A stretch of 64,000 bases of DNA from Streptomyces spinosisporus (GCF_022698145.1 NZ_JALDAX010000009.1:186001-250000); one strand, 5' to 3'. Shown: positions 23,801-32,341, numbered from the stretch's first letter. Numbers and translations are program-made. The notes: generated from the sequence alone by a model not told the origin.

Positions 23801-24174
23801 CGGATCGGATGGTCCTCGGGCACCTCCACGAGCACGATCCGCGTCCCGTCCGGGTCCGCGATCCACATCTCGACCAGCCCCCAGGGCTCCTTCACGGGCG
23901 GACGCACGATCTCCACCCCCTTGGCCAGCAGCTCCTCGTGCGCCGCGCCCGCGTCCGCGACCTGCAGCCACAGCCGTACGGCCGGGGAAGGCCCCTCCTG
24001 CGACCGTCCCGACACCTCCAGGAAGCCGCCGCCCAGGAAGTAGACGGTGCCGCGCTCGGGACCCGTGCCGAACTCCCGGTAGACGGAAAGGCCCAGCTGC
24101 TCGCCGTAGAAGCGGCGCGAGCGCTCGGGATCGACGGGGTGGAGAAGGACCCGGCTGCTCAGAACATGCACCAT
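23782..24174 (-). CDS. VOC-superfamily (glyoxalase/bleomycin-resistance fold) protein
   Basis: This 130-residue protein has the two beta-alpha-beta-beta-beta halves of the VOC fold: HPVDPERSRRFYGEQLGLSV and AAHEELLAKGVEIVRPP, then DPDGTRIVLVEVP. Putative metal ligands include H11, a glutamate in the middle and the C-terminal E. It could be a dioxygenase, glyoxalase-like enzyme or antibiotic-binding protein. The gene overlaps the convergent GNAT gene by 19 bases and diverges from another GNAT gene. Confidence 0.87.
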   Translation of the reverse strand: MVHVLSSRVLLHPVDPERSRRFYGEQLGLSVYREFGTGPERGTVYFLGGGFLEVSGRSQEGPSPAVRLWLQVADAGAAHEELLAKGVEIVRPPVKEPWGLVEMWIADPDGTRIVLVEVPEDHPIRYRPGI

Positions 24175-24246
24175 GCACCCGGAGCCTACTGGCGGCGTTA
24201 CCCTCTTCGGTGCCCGCGCCGCGCGCAGAGAACGGAGAACCGCCCC

Positions 24247-24783
24247 ATGGAGACCGCCGCCGGACTGACCTTCCGCGACGCCACCGATGCCGATGTCGAC
24301 GCCCTGGTCGCGCTGATCGAGTCCGCCTACCGCGGGGACTCCAGCAGGACCGGCTGGACCACCGAGGCGGACATCCTGGAGGGACAGCGCACCGACCCGC
24401 AGGGCGTGCTCGACGTCATCAAGTCACCGGACTCCCGGCTGCTCACGGTCGAGAAGGACGGCGAGGTGATCGCCTGCTGCCAGCTCGAACACCGCGAGGA
24501 GCACGCCTACTTCGGGATGTTCGCCGTCAGCCCCCGGCTGCAGGGCGCGGGCCTCGGCAAGGTGATCATCGCGGAGGCGGAGCGGACGGCGCGCGAGACC
24601 TGGGGCGTGCGCGAGATGCACATGACCGTGATCTCGGTGCGCGAGGACCTCATCGCCTGGTACGAGCGGCGCGGCTACCGCCGTACGGGACGGATGACGC
24701 CGTTCCCGTACGGCGATGAGCGCTTCGGCATTCCGCAGCGCGCCGATCTGCAGTTCGAGCTGCTGGTCAAGGAACTGGCGTGA
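24247..24783 (+). CDS. GNAT-family N-acetyltransferase
   Basis: This 178-residue single-domain GNAT has AYFGMFAVSPRLQGAGLGKVII, the acetyl-CoA loop with pattern QGAGLG, and the typical YERRGYRRTGRM C-terminal motif. ATG 24247 follows GGAGAA. The substrate is not predictable; such proteins acetylate small amines, antibiotics or protein N-termini. The neighbour downstream is a convergent glycerophosphodiesterase. Confidence 0.9.
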   Translation: METAAGLTFRDATDADVDALVALIESAYRGDSSRTGWTTEADILEGQRTDPQGVLDVIKSPDSRLLTVEKDGEVIACCQLEHREEHAYFGMFAVSPRLQGAGLGKVIIAEAERTARETWGVREMHMTVISVREDLIAWYERRGYRRTGRMTPFPYGDERFGIPQRADLQFELLVKELA

Positions 24784-24798
24784 CGTTCGGGCGGCGCT

Positions 24799-25482
24799 TC
24801 ACGCCGTGAAGCGGCCCGTGCGCTTGATCTCCGGGTAGTCGGTCGTCGCACCGTCCAGCTGCAGGGCCCGTACGAGACGGAGATGGTCCTGCGTGTTCAC
24901 CACCCAGCCGATGATCCTCAGGTCCGCCTTGCGGGCCTGCTCGGTGATCTCCAGCGTCAGCCGGCGGATGTTGAGGCAGACGGTGGAGGCCCCGACCGCG
25001 ACCGCGCGGTCCACGATGTCGGTGCCGTAGCGGCTGCCGATCAGCGCGGTCCGCACGCCGGGCACCAGCCTGGAGATCTCGGCGATCGCCTCGTCGTGGA
25101 AGGAGGACACCTCCACGCGGGCGACCAGGTCGCGTGTGAGCATGACCTCGGCCAGCGCCCTGGCCGCCTGTACGTCCTTGATCTCGGCCTGCAGCGGGGC
25201 GTTCACCGCGTCGAGGACCTCCTCGAAGACCGGCACGTGCTCCCCGCGGCCCGCGTCCAGGGCGCGCAGTTCCGAGAGGGTCTTCTCGGCGATCGGGCCG
25301 GTCCCGTCGGTCGTGCGGTCCACGTCGGTGTCGTGCATGACGACGAGGGCGCCGTCCTTGCTCAGATGCAGATCGAGTTCGATCACGTCGAGCCCGGCGT
25401 GCTGGGCGGCGACGAAGGAACGGAGGGTGTTCTCGGGTTCGACACCCATGACTCCGCGGTGACCGATGGTAAGGAAGTTCAA
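24799..25482 (-). CDS. Glycerophosphodiester phosphodiesterase
   Basis: This 227-residue TIM-barrel enzyme has the GDPD hallmarks: IGHRGVMGVEPENTLRSF with the catalytic HR and E/N, IELDLHLSKDGALVVMHD with metal-binding E/D and the second catalytic H. It hydrolyses glycerophosphodiesters to glycerol-3-phosphate and alcohol. There is no signal peptide, so it is cytoplasmic. The start is TTG at 25482 in this reading, an uncommon start; no better ATG/GTG is in frame before the conserved IGHRG. No glpT-like transporter is nearby. Confidence 0.87.
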   Translation of the reverse strand: MNFLTIGHRGVMGVEPENTLRSFVAAQHAGLDVIELDLHLSKDGALVVMHDTDVDRTTDGTGPIAEKTLSELRALDAGRGEHVPVFEEVLDAVNAPLQAEIKDVQAARALAEVMLTRDLVARVEVSSFHDEAIAEISRLVPGVRTALIGSRYGTDIVDRAVAVGASTVCLNIRRLTLEITEQARKADLRIIGWVVNTQDHLRLVRALQLDGATTDYPEIKRTGRFTA

Positions 25483-25866
25483 GGTTCAACTCGCTTCCGT
25501 CGACGGCGGCTCGGCTTCACGCGCGGCCGGAGCGGACGGCCACGCGGGCAGAGCCGCAGCCTAACGGCCCCGTCTCGCGATGAACCCGCTCGTACACAGG
25601 CGATTGGCGTGGTGCACGGGGCGAATCGGGCCTGTGCCGCCGGGTGCGGTCACCCTGGCGTGGGCGAGTCCTGCGGACATTGACCCCGGACTCCTACCCG
25701 CGGAGAGGGTGCGTGTACCCGGAACGGCGGCCTCTACCGCATCCGACAGAAAAAACTTCGGCGACCATGCGGTTGCACGGGATAATCTCCCGGGTCTCTC
25801 CTTGCTGAAAGGAAGCTCATATGTATACGGTCTCGATACGCGAGCTTCTCCCGTGGAGGATGGGAC
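25483..25866. other. 384-base gap between divergent genes
   Basis: No gene is visible on either strand. The right end holds the likely promoter and leader of the DUF6421 operon, including an A/T-rich patch (GACAGAAAAAACTTC) near 25745 and a GGAGG ribosome site just before 25867. TTGCTG (25802) and TATACG (25824) are 16 bases apart and could be a -35/-10 pair, but this is weak. I see no strong dyad or repeat in the rest. Confidence 0.45.
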
Positions 25867-27264
25867 ATGACGGAAATTCTTGTGCAGGCGGCTTCGGGGG
25901 AGCAGGTTCCTCCCGCGACCAGGGTGGTCGAGCACCCGGCGTGGCCGGTGCTCAAGGATGCCGTGGAAACGATCCGGCCCTGGCAGTCCAAGGACGGGTC
26001 GATCGACTTCGAGGCCGAGGGCGCCCCGCGGCGTGCGGACGCCGAGGCCGCCGTCGAGCGCGTCATCGAGGCCGTACGCGAACTCTCCCCGCTGCTCCCG
26101 CACGACGGCGACTACCACGAGGCCCTGACCAAGGACCTGCGCCGGTGGGCCGAGGGCGGCTTCGAGGTGCCCGACTTCCTCGACTCGCTGCTGGCCTTCC
26201 AACCCGCGGCGATGCGCGCGGACGGCCTCCAGCACCTGGTCGTCTTCCCCATGTACACGCAGAACGGCAACCCGGACCGCAACCTCGAAGCGGTCGTGCT
26301 GACCATGGTGTGGCCCGAGTGGCTGTCCGAGCTGGAGCGCACCCGCTACGACAACCCGCTGTTCTGCGGCATCAGGTTCGAGGACTTCACGGCCGGCTAC
26401 GACACCAACTCCGCCGTCCTCTTCCCCGAGACCATCGCCGTGCGCGAGGCGCCGGAACGATTCTCCTGGGGTGGCATCTTCTGTGATCGCGAGGCCGCGC
26501 GCTTCCGCCGGGTCACCGAGGCCGCCGTCGACATCCTGGGCATCGAGCTGCCCGAGGACGTCGCCGCGATGGTCCACGACCAGAAGCGCTGCGAGGAGGC
26601 GTTCGTCCTGTGGGACATGGTCCACGACCGCACCCACAGCCACGGCGACCTGCCCTTCGACCCGTTCATGATCAAGCAGCGCCAGCCGTTCTGGATGTAC
26701 GGCCTGGAGGAGCTGCGCTGCGACCTCACCGCCTTCAAGGAGGCCGTGAAGCTGGCGGCCGACGGCGTCCCGCAGGCCCGTGACGTGCAGTACGCGGTCC
26801 TCTTCGACCGGATGTTCCGCTTCCCGGTCACCGGCGAGCGCGTGCGCAACTACGACGGCCTCGGCGGCCAGCTGCTCTTCGCCTACCTGCACAAGCACGA
26901 CGTGGTCCGCTGGACCGACAACAAGCTGTTCATCGACTGGCAGCGCGCCCCGCAGGTCACCAACCAGCTGTGCGCCGAGATCGAGAAGCTCTACCGCGAC
27001 GGCATCGACCGCCCCAAGCTCGTGCACTGGTTCGCCGGATACGAGCTGGTCGCCACCTATCTCGCACCGCACCCCGGCTCCCGCTGGGCCAAGGGTCCGG
27101 ACGCCCTCGACCTGACTCAGCCGCCGCGAAAACTGGTCGATGACGTGCTTCCCGACGAGTTTCCGCTGAGCATGTTCTATGAAGCCCTCTCCAAGAAGCT
27201 GAAGAACGTGATTGCCTCCACCAAGGGCATCACCGCGGAGAGCGCGGAAAGGGTCGCCGCGTGA
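25867..27264 (+). CDS. DUF6421 family protein, possible metalloprotein
   Basis: This 465-residue cytoplasmic protein matches, as I recall it, DUF6421 of Streptomyces. It has no known catalytic domain. A conserved-looking segment VLWDMVHDRTHSHGDLPFDPF (near residue 250-270) clusters three histidines and aspartates, and GLEELRCD follows about 30 residues later, a spacing that could form a metal site. ATG 25867 has GGAGG upstream. It heads a three-gene operon with an SDR oxidoreductase and a threonine-aldolase-like enzyme; the next start follows within 42 bases. The pathway is unknown. Confidence 0.78.
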   Translation: MTEILVQAASGEQVPPATRVVEHPAWPVLKDAVETIRPWQSKDGSIDFEAEGAPRRADAEAAVERVIEAVRELSPLLPHDGDYHEALTKDLRRWAEGGFEVPDFLDSLLAFQPAAMRADGLQHLVVFPMYTQNGNPDRNLEAVVLTMVWPEWLSELERTRYDNPLFCGIRFEDFTAGYDTNSAVLFPETIAVREAPERFSWGGIFCDREAARFRRVTEAAVDILGIELPEDVAAMVHDQKRCEEAFVLWDMVHDRTHSHGDLPFDPFMIKQRQPFWMYGLEELRCDLTAFKEAVKLAADGVPQARDVQYAVLFDRMFRFPVTGERVRNYDGLGGQLLFAYLHKHDVVRWTDNKLFIDWQRAPQVTNQLCAEIEKLYRDGIDRPKLVHWFAGYELVATYLAPHPGSRWAKGPDALDLTQPPRKLVDDVLPDEFPLSMFYEALSKKLKNVIASTKGITAESAERVAA

Positions 27265-27305
27265 GCGACCGCACCACCGGGAACGTGGCTCAGGAGGCGA
27301 AGACC

Positions 27306-28055
27306 ATGGCGGGGAACGGAGCTCTCAGCGGTGCGGTGATCGCGGTCGCCGGCGGAGGCGGACCCGCCGGGCGGGAGGCCCTGCTCCGGCTCGCCGAGTC
27401 GGGTGCGACCGTCGTCGCCGCGGACAACGACCCGGTAAGGCTCGCGGAGGCCGTGGACGCGGCCCGCTATGCCTCGGGCGGCGCCACCGTCACCGGTGAG
27501 CCCGTCGACCTGCTCGACCTGGACGCCACCAAGGAGTGGGCCCAGCACATCGAGAAGGAGTTCGGCCGCGTCGACGGACTCGTCCATCTCGTCGGCGGCT
27601 GGCGCGGCAGCGAGACCTTCGTCAAGACCAGCCTCGACGACTGGGACTTCCTGGAGCTGCTGCTCATCCGGACCGTGCAGCACACCTCCCTCGCCTTCTC
27701 CGAGGCCCTGCAGCGCAGCGACCGCGGCCGCTACGTCCTGATCAGCGCGGCCGGCGCCAGCAAGCCGACCGCGGGGAACGCCGCGTACGCCGCCGCCAAG
27801 GCCGCGGCCGAGGCCTGGACGCTGGCCCTCGCCGACTTCTTCCGCAAGGCACAGGGCGCCGAAGGGCTCTCGTCGGCGGCTGCGATCCTGGTGGTGAAGG
27901 CGTTGGTGCACGACGCGATGCGCGCCGAGCGCCCCAACGCGAAGTTCGCGGGCTTCACGGACGTCAAGGACCTGGCCGAGGCCATCACCGACGTCTGGAG
28001 CAAGTCCGCCGCCGAAGTGAACGGAAAGCGTCTGTGGCTGACCGAGAAGCCGTGA
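27306..28055 (+). CDS. Short-chain dehydrogenase/reductase
   Basis: This 249-residue Rossmann enzyme has VIAVAGGGGPAGREALLRLA in place of the standard TGxxxGxG loop, then DGLVHLVGGW (NNAG equivalent), the catalytic Ser in LISAAGAS and YxxxK in AAYAAAKAA. The glycine-rich loop is altered (GGGGPAG), though the catalytic residues remain. ATG 27306 has AGGAGG eight bases upstream; a GTG at 27261 overlapping the DUF6421 stop is the alternative. Its stop overlaps the next gene's GTG, so the operon is coupled. It should reduce or oxidise a small carbonyl or alcohol with NAD(P). Confidence 0.85.
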   Translation: MAGNGALSGAVIAVAGGGGPAGREALLRLAESGATVVAADNDPVRLAEAVDAARYASGGATVTGEPVDLLDLDATKEWAQHIEKEFGRVDGLVHLVGGWRGSETFVKTSLDDWDFLELLLIRTVQHTSLAFSEALQRSDRGRYVLISAAGASKPTAGNAAYAAAKAAAEAWTLALADFFRKAQGAEGLSSAAAILVVKALVHDAMRAERPNAKFAGFTDVKDLAEAITDVWSKSAAEVNGKRLWLTEKP

Positions 28056-29125
28056 ACCCCCCAAGGACCGACGCGCGTCGTCATCACGACCCGGAGGTCC
28101 GCGGTTTCGCCAGTGACAACTACGCCGGGGCCCACCCGGAGGTGCTCGCCGCCCTCGCCCTGGCCAACGGCGGGCACCAGGTCGCGTACGGCGAGGACGA
28201 CTACACCGAGAACCTCCAGAGCGTCGTCCGCAGCCACTTCGGTGCCACGGCGGAGGCGTTCCCCGTCTTCAACGGCACCGGCGCGAACGTCGTCGCGCTC
28301 CAGGCGGTCACCGACCGCTGGGGTGCGGTCATCTGCGCCGAGAGCGCGCACATCAACGTCGACGAGGGCGGGGCGCCGGAGCGCATGGGCGGCCTGAAGC
28401 TGCTGACCGTGCCCACGCCCGACGGCAAGCTCACGCCCGAGCTGATCGACCGGCAGGCGTACGGCTGGGAGGACGAGCACCGCGCCATGCCGCAGGCCGT
28501 CTCGATCACCCAGAGCACGGAGCTGGGCACGCTCTACACGCCGGACGAGATCCGGGCCATCTGCGAGCACGCCCACGCGCGGGGCATGAAGGTGCACCTG
28601 GACGGCTCCCGGATAGCCAACGCGGCCGCCTCCCTCGACGTCCCGATGCGGACGTTCACCAATGCCGTCGGCGTCGACATCCTCTCCCTGGGCGGGACGA
28701 AGAACGGCGCGCTGTTCGCCGAGGCGGTCGTCGTCCTCGACCCGGGTGCGGTCAGCCACATGAAGCATCTGCGCAAGCTGTCCATGCAGCTCGCCTCCAA
28801 GATGCGCTTCGTGTCGGTGCAGCTGGAGGCGCTGCTCGCCAAGGACCTGTGGCTGCGCAACGCCCGCCACTCCAACGAGATGGCCCAGCGCCTGGCCGAG
28901 GGCGTGCGCGCCGTGCACGGCGTGGAGATCCTCTACCCGGTACAGGCCAACGGCGTGTTCGCCAAGCTTCCGCACGAGGTGAGCGAGCGGCTGCAGAAGC
29001 GGTTCCGGTTCTACTTCTGGGACGAGAACGAGGGCGTCGTGCGCTGGATGTGCGCCTTCGACACGTCCGAGGACGACGTGGACGCGTTCGTGGCGGCCTT
29101 GAAGGAGGAGATGGCGCGCCAGTAG
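28052..29125 (+). CDS. Low-specificity threonine aldolase-like PLP enzyme
   Basis: This 357-residue fold-type I PLP enzyme has FASDNYAGAHPEVLAALA at the N-terminus, KVHLDGSRIANAA (Asp contacting the PLP nitrogen) and the PLP lysine K217 in SLGGTKNGALF. These are beta-eliminating lyase/threonine aldolase motifs. The reaction is likely cleavage of a beta-hydroxy amino acid to glycine and an aldehyde, or the reverse. The start GTG 28052 overlaps the SDR stop by four bases. An SDR next to it could handle the aldehyde or the hydroxyl; this is inference. Confidence 0.87.
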   Translation: MNPPRTDARRHHDPEVRGFASDNYAGAHPEVLAALALANGGHQVAYGEDDYTENLQSVVRSHFGATAEAFPVFNGTGANVVALQAVTDRWGAVICAESAHINVDEGGAPERMGGLKLLTVPTPDGKLTPELIDRQAYGWEDEHRAMPQAVSITQSTELGTLYTPDEIRAICEHAHARGMKVHLDGSRIANAAASLDVPMRTFTNAVGVDILSLGGTKNGALFAEAVVVLDPGAVSHMKHLRKLSMQLASKMRFVSVQLEALLAKDLWLRNARHSNEMAQRLAEGVRAVHGVEILYPVQANGVFAKLPHEVSERLQKRFRFYFWDENEGVVRWMCAFDTSEDDVDAFVAALKEEMARQ

Positions 29126-29208
29126 CCGTCCGGAAGGCTATGCATAGGTATGCGGTCAATCGAAAATTCATTGACTGTCGAGTGATCGCATTTCTATGCT
29201 CTGCGGGC
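29126..29208 (+). promoter_or_regulatory. A/T-rich promoter with GTCAAT-N9-ATTGAC dyad
   Basis: Perfect 6-base arms at 29155-29160 and 29170-29175 flank CGAAAATTC. TATGCATA at about 29149 lies beside it. The local A/T content is high for this genome. It precedes the transglutaminase-like gene and is a plausible promoter plus operator. Confidence 0.45.
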
Positions 29209-29781
29209 ATGGAGCTGATCCAGAACACCCCTGACCTGTCCGCGTATCTGGCCGCCGATGATGTCATCGACCATGAGCATCCGCTGGTGCGGAAAACGGC
29301 CGCGCGGCTCGCTGCCGAGGCGACGGACTCGTATGCCTATGCACGGCTCGCGTTCGAGTTCGTGCGCGACACGATCCCGCACTCGCAGGACTCCGGCGAT
29401 CCGCGCGTCACCTGGCGCGCCTCCGACGTGCTGGAGCAGGGCACCGGCATCTGCTACGCCAAAGCGCACGCGCTGGCGGCCCTGCTGCGGGCCGAGGACA
29501 TCCCGACCGGGTTCTGCTACCAGAAGCTGGACGTGGTGCACGGCCTGGTCGCCGTGCGGTTCAACGGCGCCTGGCATCGGCAGGACCCCCGCAGCAACAA
29601 GCCGGGCGTGGACGCCCGGTTCTCCCTCCAGGGTGAGCGGCTGGCCTTCACGCCCGACCCGGAGTCCAATGAGCTGGACTACCCGGTGTTGTACGCTGAA
29701 CCCCACCCGACCGTACTGAGCGTTCTCCGGGCCGCCTCCGACCGGCCTCATCTCTGGAGGACGCTTCCCCGCGCACTCTGA
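29209..29781 (+). CDS. Transglutaminase-like protein
   Basis: This 190-residue protein has the papain-like transglutaminase core: catalytic Cys in GTGICYAKAHALAALLRA, His in VVHGLVAVRF and Asp in HRQDPRS. It is a short single-domain version without signal peptide, so probably cytoplasmic. Members act as proteases or amidases, not always cross-linkers. ATG 29209 follows a short leader. The B3/B4 gene starts ten bases after its stop, indicating an operon. Confidence 0.86.
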   Translation: MELIQNTPDLSAYLAADDVIDHEHPLVRKTAARLAAEATDSYAYARLAFEFVRDTIPHSQDSGDPRVTWRASDVLEQGTGICYAKAHALAALLRAEDIPTGFCYQKLDVVHGLVAVRFNGAWHRQDPRSNKPGVDARFSLQGERLAFTPDPESNELDYPVLYAEPHPTVLSVLRAASDRPHLWRTLPRAL

Positions 29782-29790
29782 GGCAAGGCG

Positions 29791-30483
29791 ATGACTCTCT
29801 CCCTGACCGTGTCCGACGAGGTGCGCGCCCTCGCGCCCGGCTTCACCCACCTGGCGATCGAGGCGCACGGACTGACCAACGGGCCGAGCACGCCGGACAG
29901 TTCGGCGCTCCTCGACGACGCGGCCCGCCGTCTCGCCGTCCGCCTGGACGGCCGCGCCCCGCACGAGGACCCGCACATGGCGGCCTGGCGCGAGATCTAC
30001 ACGGCCTTCGGCTCCAAGCCGTCACGCACCCGCAACTCCGCGGAAGCCCTGGCCCGGCGAGCCCTGACGGATGCGGGGCTGCCCCGCATCAACCTCCTCG
30101 TCGACCTCTACAACGCGATCAGCGTCGCCCATCTGATCCCCGTCGGAGGCGAGGACATCGATCACATCGAGGGCGGCATGCGGCTCGTACGGGCCGCCGG
30201 GGACGAGGACTTCGTGACCGTGGCGGGCGGCGAGGAGGTCGTCGAGCACCCCGACGCCGGCGAGGTGGTCTGGCGCGACGGGACGGGCGTGACCTGCCGC
30301 CGCTGGAACTGGCGGCAGGGCCCGCGCACCCGTCTCACCGAGCGCACCGTCTCGGGCATCTTCCTGCTGGAGAGCCTGCCCCCGATGCCCGTCGCCGAGG
30401 TCGAGCAGGCGGGCGCCGAACTCGTCGGGCTCCTGGAGAAGTTCAGCCCCGGGGCACGGATCACCGTCCACACCCCGGAGTGA
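29791..30483 (+). CDS. B3/B4 domain protein (tRNA-synthetase-associated fold)
   Basis: This 230-residue protein consists of a B3/B4 domain as found in the beta-subunit of phenylalanyl-tRNA synthetase: PHMAAWREIYTAFGSKPSRTRNSAEAL, INLLVDLYNAISVAHLIPVGG and ERTVSGIFLLESLPP. Free-standing copies are thought to edit mischarged tRNA or bind amino acids; function is not proven. It forms an operon with the transglutaminase-like gene and ends four bases before a convergent acyltransferase gene. Confidence 0.88.
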   Translation: MTLSLTVSDEVRALAPGFTHLAIEAHGLTNGPSTPDSSALLDDAARRLAVRLDGRAPHEDPHMAAWREIYTAFGSKPSRTRNSAEALARRALTDAGLPRINLLVDLYNAISVAHLIPVGGEDIDHIEGGMRLVRAAGDEDFVTVAGGEEVVEHPDAGEVVWRDGTGVTCRRWNWRQGPRTRLTERTVSGIFLLESLPPMPVAEVEQAGAELVGLLEKFSPGARITVHTPE

Positions 30484-30487
30484 CGAT

Positions 30488-31216
30488 TCAGCGGGCCTCG
30501 GTCGCCTTCACCTGCTCCGGTGTCGGTGCCGTGCCGCCCAGGTGGGCCGGCATCCACCAGGTGTCGTCCGGGCCCTTGGGGCGTACGGGGTAGGCGCGCT
30601 GGGCGGCCTCCAGGAGCTCCTGGACCCGCTCGCGCAGCTGGCGGGTGATGGCGCCCGCGTACTTGTCCCTGGAGGCCTCGATCGCCTCGCCGACGCGGAT
30701 GGTGATCGGGGTGTGGCTGCGCTTGAAGTTGCGCGGGTGGCCCTTGGTCCACAGCCGCTGCGTGCCCCACAGGGCCGCCGGGATCAGCGGGACGCCCGCC
30801 TCCTGGGCAAGACGGGCGGCGCCCGACTTGAAGCTCTTCAGGGTGAAGGACTGCGAGATGGTGGCCTCGGGGAAGACCCCGACGATCTCGCCGGACCGCA
30901 GGGAGTCCAGCGCGTGCGCGTACGCCTGCTCGCCCTGCTTGCGGTCCACCGGGATGTGCTTCATGCCGCGCATCAGCGGACCGGAGATCCGGTGCCGGAA
31001 GACCGACTCCTTGGCCATGAAGCGGACCAGACGCTTCTGGGGGAGCGCCGCGAAGCCGTCGAAGATGAAGTCGAGATAGCTGATGTGGTTGCTCACCAGC
31101 ACCGCGCCGCCCGAGCGTGGGATGTTCTCCGAACCCTTGCAGTCGATCTTGAGATCCCACGCGCTGAACAGCGTCTTCGCGAGGCCGATGACGGGACGGT
31201 AAACAAGCTCAGCCAT
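30488..31216 (-). CDS. 1-acyl-sn-glycerol-3-phosphate acyltransferase (PlsC-like)
   Basis: This 242-residue protein has the acyltransferase box NHISYLD (NHxxxxD) near residue 74 and a second motif FPEATISQ in place of the usual FPEGT(R/S). The latter substitution (G to A) may alter acceptor binding. A hydrophobic N-terminal region (VYRPVIGLAKTLFSAWDL) would associate with the membrane. It transfers acyl groups to lysophosphatidate or another lysolipid in phospholipid synthesis. ATG 31216 is chosen on homology; the extra 32 residues of the longer frame look unnatural and no strong ribosome site is seen. Confidence 0.87.
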   Translation of the reverse strand: MAELVYRPVIGLAKTLFSAWDLKIDCKGSENIPRSGGAVLVSNHISYLDFIFDGFAALPQKRLVRFMAKESVFRHRISGPLMRGMKHIPVDRKQGEQAYAHALDSLRSGEIVGVFPEATISQSFTLKSFKSGAARLAQEAGVPLIPAALWGTQRLWTKGHPRNFKRSHTPITIRVGEAIEASRDKYAGAITRQLRERVQELLEAAQRAYPVRPKGPDDTWWMPAHLGGTAPTPEQVKATEAR

Positions 31217-31361
31217 AAACGGGGCGGACCCTTCTGTCTGCCTGGGAAGGGGTTCTCCCGGCGGGAAGTTACGCAGCCGTAGGTTTACGGCATTGCGCAG
31301 ATCGTGCCCCAAGTAACGAGCGGGTGGCCAGTCCTGGTGCCGGAGAGTGGCGAGATCCTCG

Positions 31362-31769
31362 TCACGTAGTGACGCGGCGTAGCACCAGGTACATCTCGCA
31401 CCCCAGGCAGTACCCGAAGGCGGCGTTGAGGAACGCGGCGGCCAGCGCGGCGCCGGTCGCGGCGAGCCCCAGCCAGGCCGGGCCGAGCGTGAGACCGACC
31501 AGACCCACGCCGGCGAAGACCAGGCCCACGGCCTGAGCGAACCGCGGCGGCTCCGGCGGCTCGAACTCGCTCGGCGGCCCGAGCCGCGGGCGTACGGCCC
31601 TGCGGAACAGCCAGCCGTACGGCGACCGCCCGACCCCGCCCGCCGTGCCCAGCGCGAACGCCAGCGTCTGCCAGGCCAGCAGCCAGGCGCTGCCGGTGAT
31701 CAGCACGACCGCCAGGACGACGGTCGTCACGGCCGCCCCGAAGCGCGGCCCCCTCACATCGATGTCCAT
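31362..31769 (-). CDS. DUF4395 membrane protein
   Basis: This 135-residue protein has four hydrophobic helices in two pairs and a terminal GYCLGCEMYLVL motif with a CxxC pair, characteristic of DUF4395. The family often sits beside thioredoxin-fold genes, exactly as here, where a thioredoxin-like gene diverges 75 bases away. A role in membrane thiol redox is an inference from that pairing. Confidence 0.86.
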   Translation of the reverse strand: MDIDVRGPRFGAAVTTVVLAVVLITGSAWLLAWQTLAFALGTAGGVGRSPYGWLFRRAVRPRLGPPSEFEPPEPPRFAQAVGLVFAGVGLVGLTLGPAWLGLAATGAALAAAFLNAAFGYCLGCEMYLVLRRVTT

Positions 31770-31773
31770 GAAT

Positions 31774-31836
31774 CAAGCATTCCGCAACGGAAACGATCCA
31801 GGGAGGCGGGAATCTTTGCAGTCTCATGAATGCTTG
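31774..31836. promoter_or_regulatory. Inverted repeat CAAGCATTC...GAATGCTTG between DUF4395 and thioredoxin genes
   Basis: Perfect 9-base arms lie at 31774-31782 and 31828-31836, close to each divergent start codon (the right arm covers a possible start at 31830). CATGAAT also precedes each arm region. It could be a shared operator or looped site. Confidence 0.4.
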
Positions 31837-31844
31837 TGCAGGTG

Positions 31845-32258
31845 ATGACCGGACTTGTGGTGTGCGTGGCGGTGCTCGTGGCGGCGAGCGCCTACGGAGT
31901 GTTGCATCGGCGGCGAAGCGGGAGGGTACGCGTGCGTGGGCGCGACGACGGCAAACGGCTCGGGCCGGTGGAACTGGGCGGCGAGCTGGGCGAGCGGGCG
32001 ACCCTCGTGCAGTTCTCCAGCGCCTTCTGCGCGCCCTGCCGGGCCACCCGGAGGGTGCTCACCGAGGTGGCGGGCCTGGTGCCCGGGGTGACCCATGTGG
32101 AGATCGACGCCGAGGACCACCTGGACCTCGTACGCGAACTTGACATCCTCAAGACGCCGACCGTGCTGGTCCTGGACGCCGACGGCCGGGTCGTGCGGCG
32201 TGCCACCGGTCAGCCGCGCAAGGCCGACGTCATCGCGGCCCTGGGCGAGGCGGTCTGA
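31845..32258 (+). CDS. Membrane-anchored thioredoxin-like protein
   Basis: This 137-residue protein has an N-terminal hydrophobic helix (TGLVVCVAVLVAASAYGVL) and a thioredoxin fold with active site CAPC in FSSAFCAPCRATRR, plus the cis-proline KTPTVLVLD. The CAPC site differs from CGPC of thioredoxin. The start at ATG 31845 puts the helix at residue 2; ATG 31830 would add five residues and is possible. Partner DUF4395 diverges from it. It probably carries out thiol-disulphide exchange at the membrane. Confidence 0.83.
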   Translation: MTGLVVCVAVLVAASAYGVLHRRRSGRVRVRGRDDGKRLGPVELGGELGERATLVQFSSAFCAPCRATRRVLTEVAGLVPGVTHVEIDAEDHLDLVRELDILKTPTVLVLDADGRVVRRATGQPRKADVIAALGEAV

Positions 32259-32279
32259 CGGCCGTGGTCGGCGGGGTGA

Positions 32280-32296
32280 GGCATCTCCCAGATGCC
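32280..32296 (+). terminator. Short hairpin after thioredoxin gene
   Basis: GGCATCT (32280-32286) and AGATGCC (32290-32296) are perfect 7-base arms around CCC. It lies 22 bases past the thioredoxin stop and before the leader peptide, fitting a terminator or attenuator. Confidence 0.5.
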
Positions 32297-32341
32297 GGAA
32301 CGTACTTGACTGTGTGCGCCACGTATCGTCAGCCTGACCGT

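Noticed and set aside
25802..25829. TTGCTG-N16-TATACG as a promoter for the DUF6421 operon
   Set aside because: Both boxes are weak matches; kept only as a note in the gap entry.
31809..31834. SigR-type promoter GGAAT-N18-GTT before the thioredoxin gene
   Set aside because: GGAAT is present but the -10 GTT is not at the required spacing.
32306..32329. TTGACT and TATCGT as -35/-10 for the leader peptide transcript
   Set aside because: The spacing is only 12 bases, too short for a housekeeping promoter.
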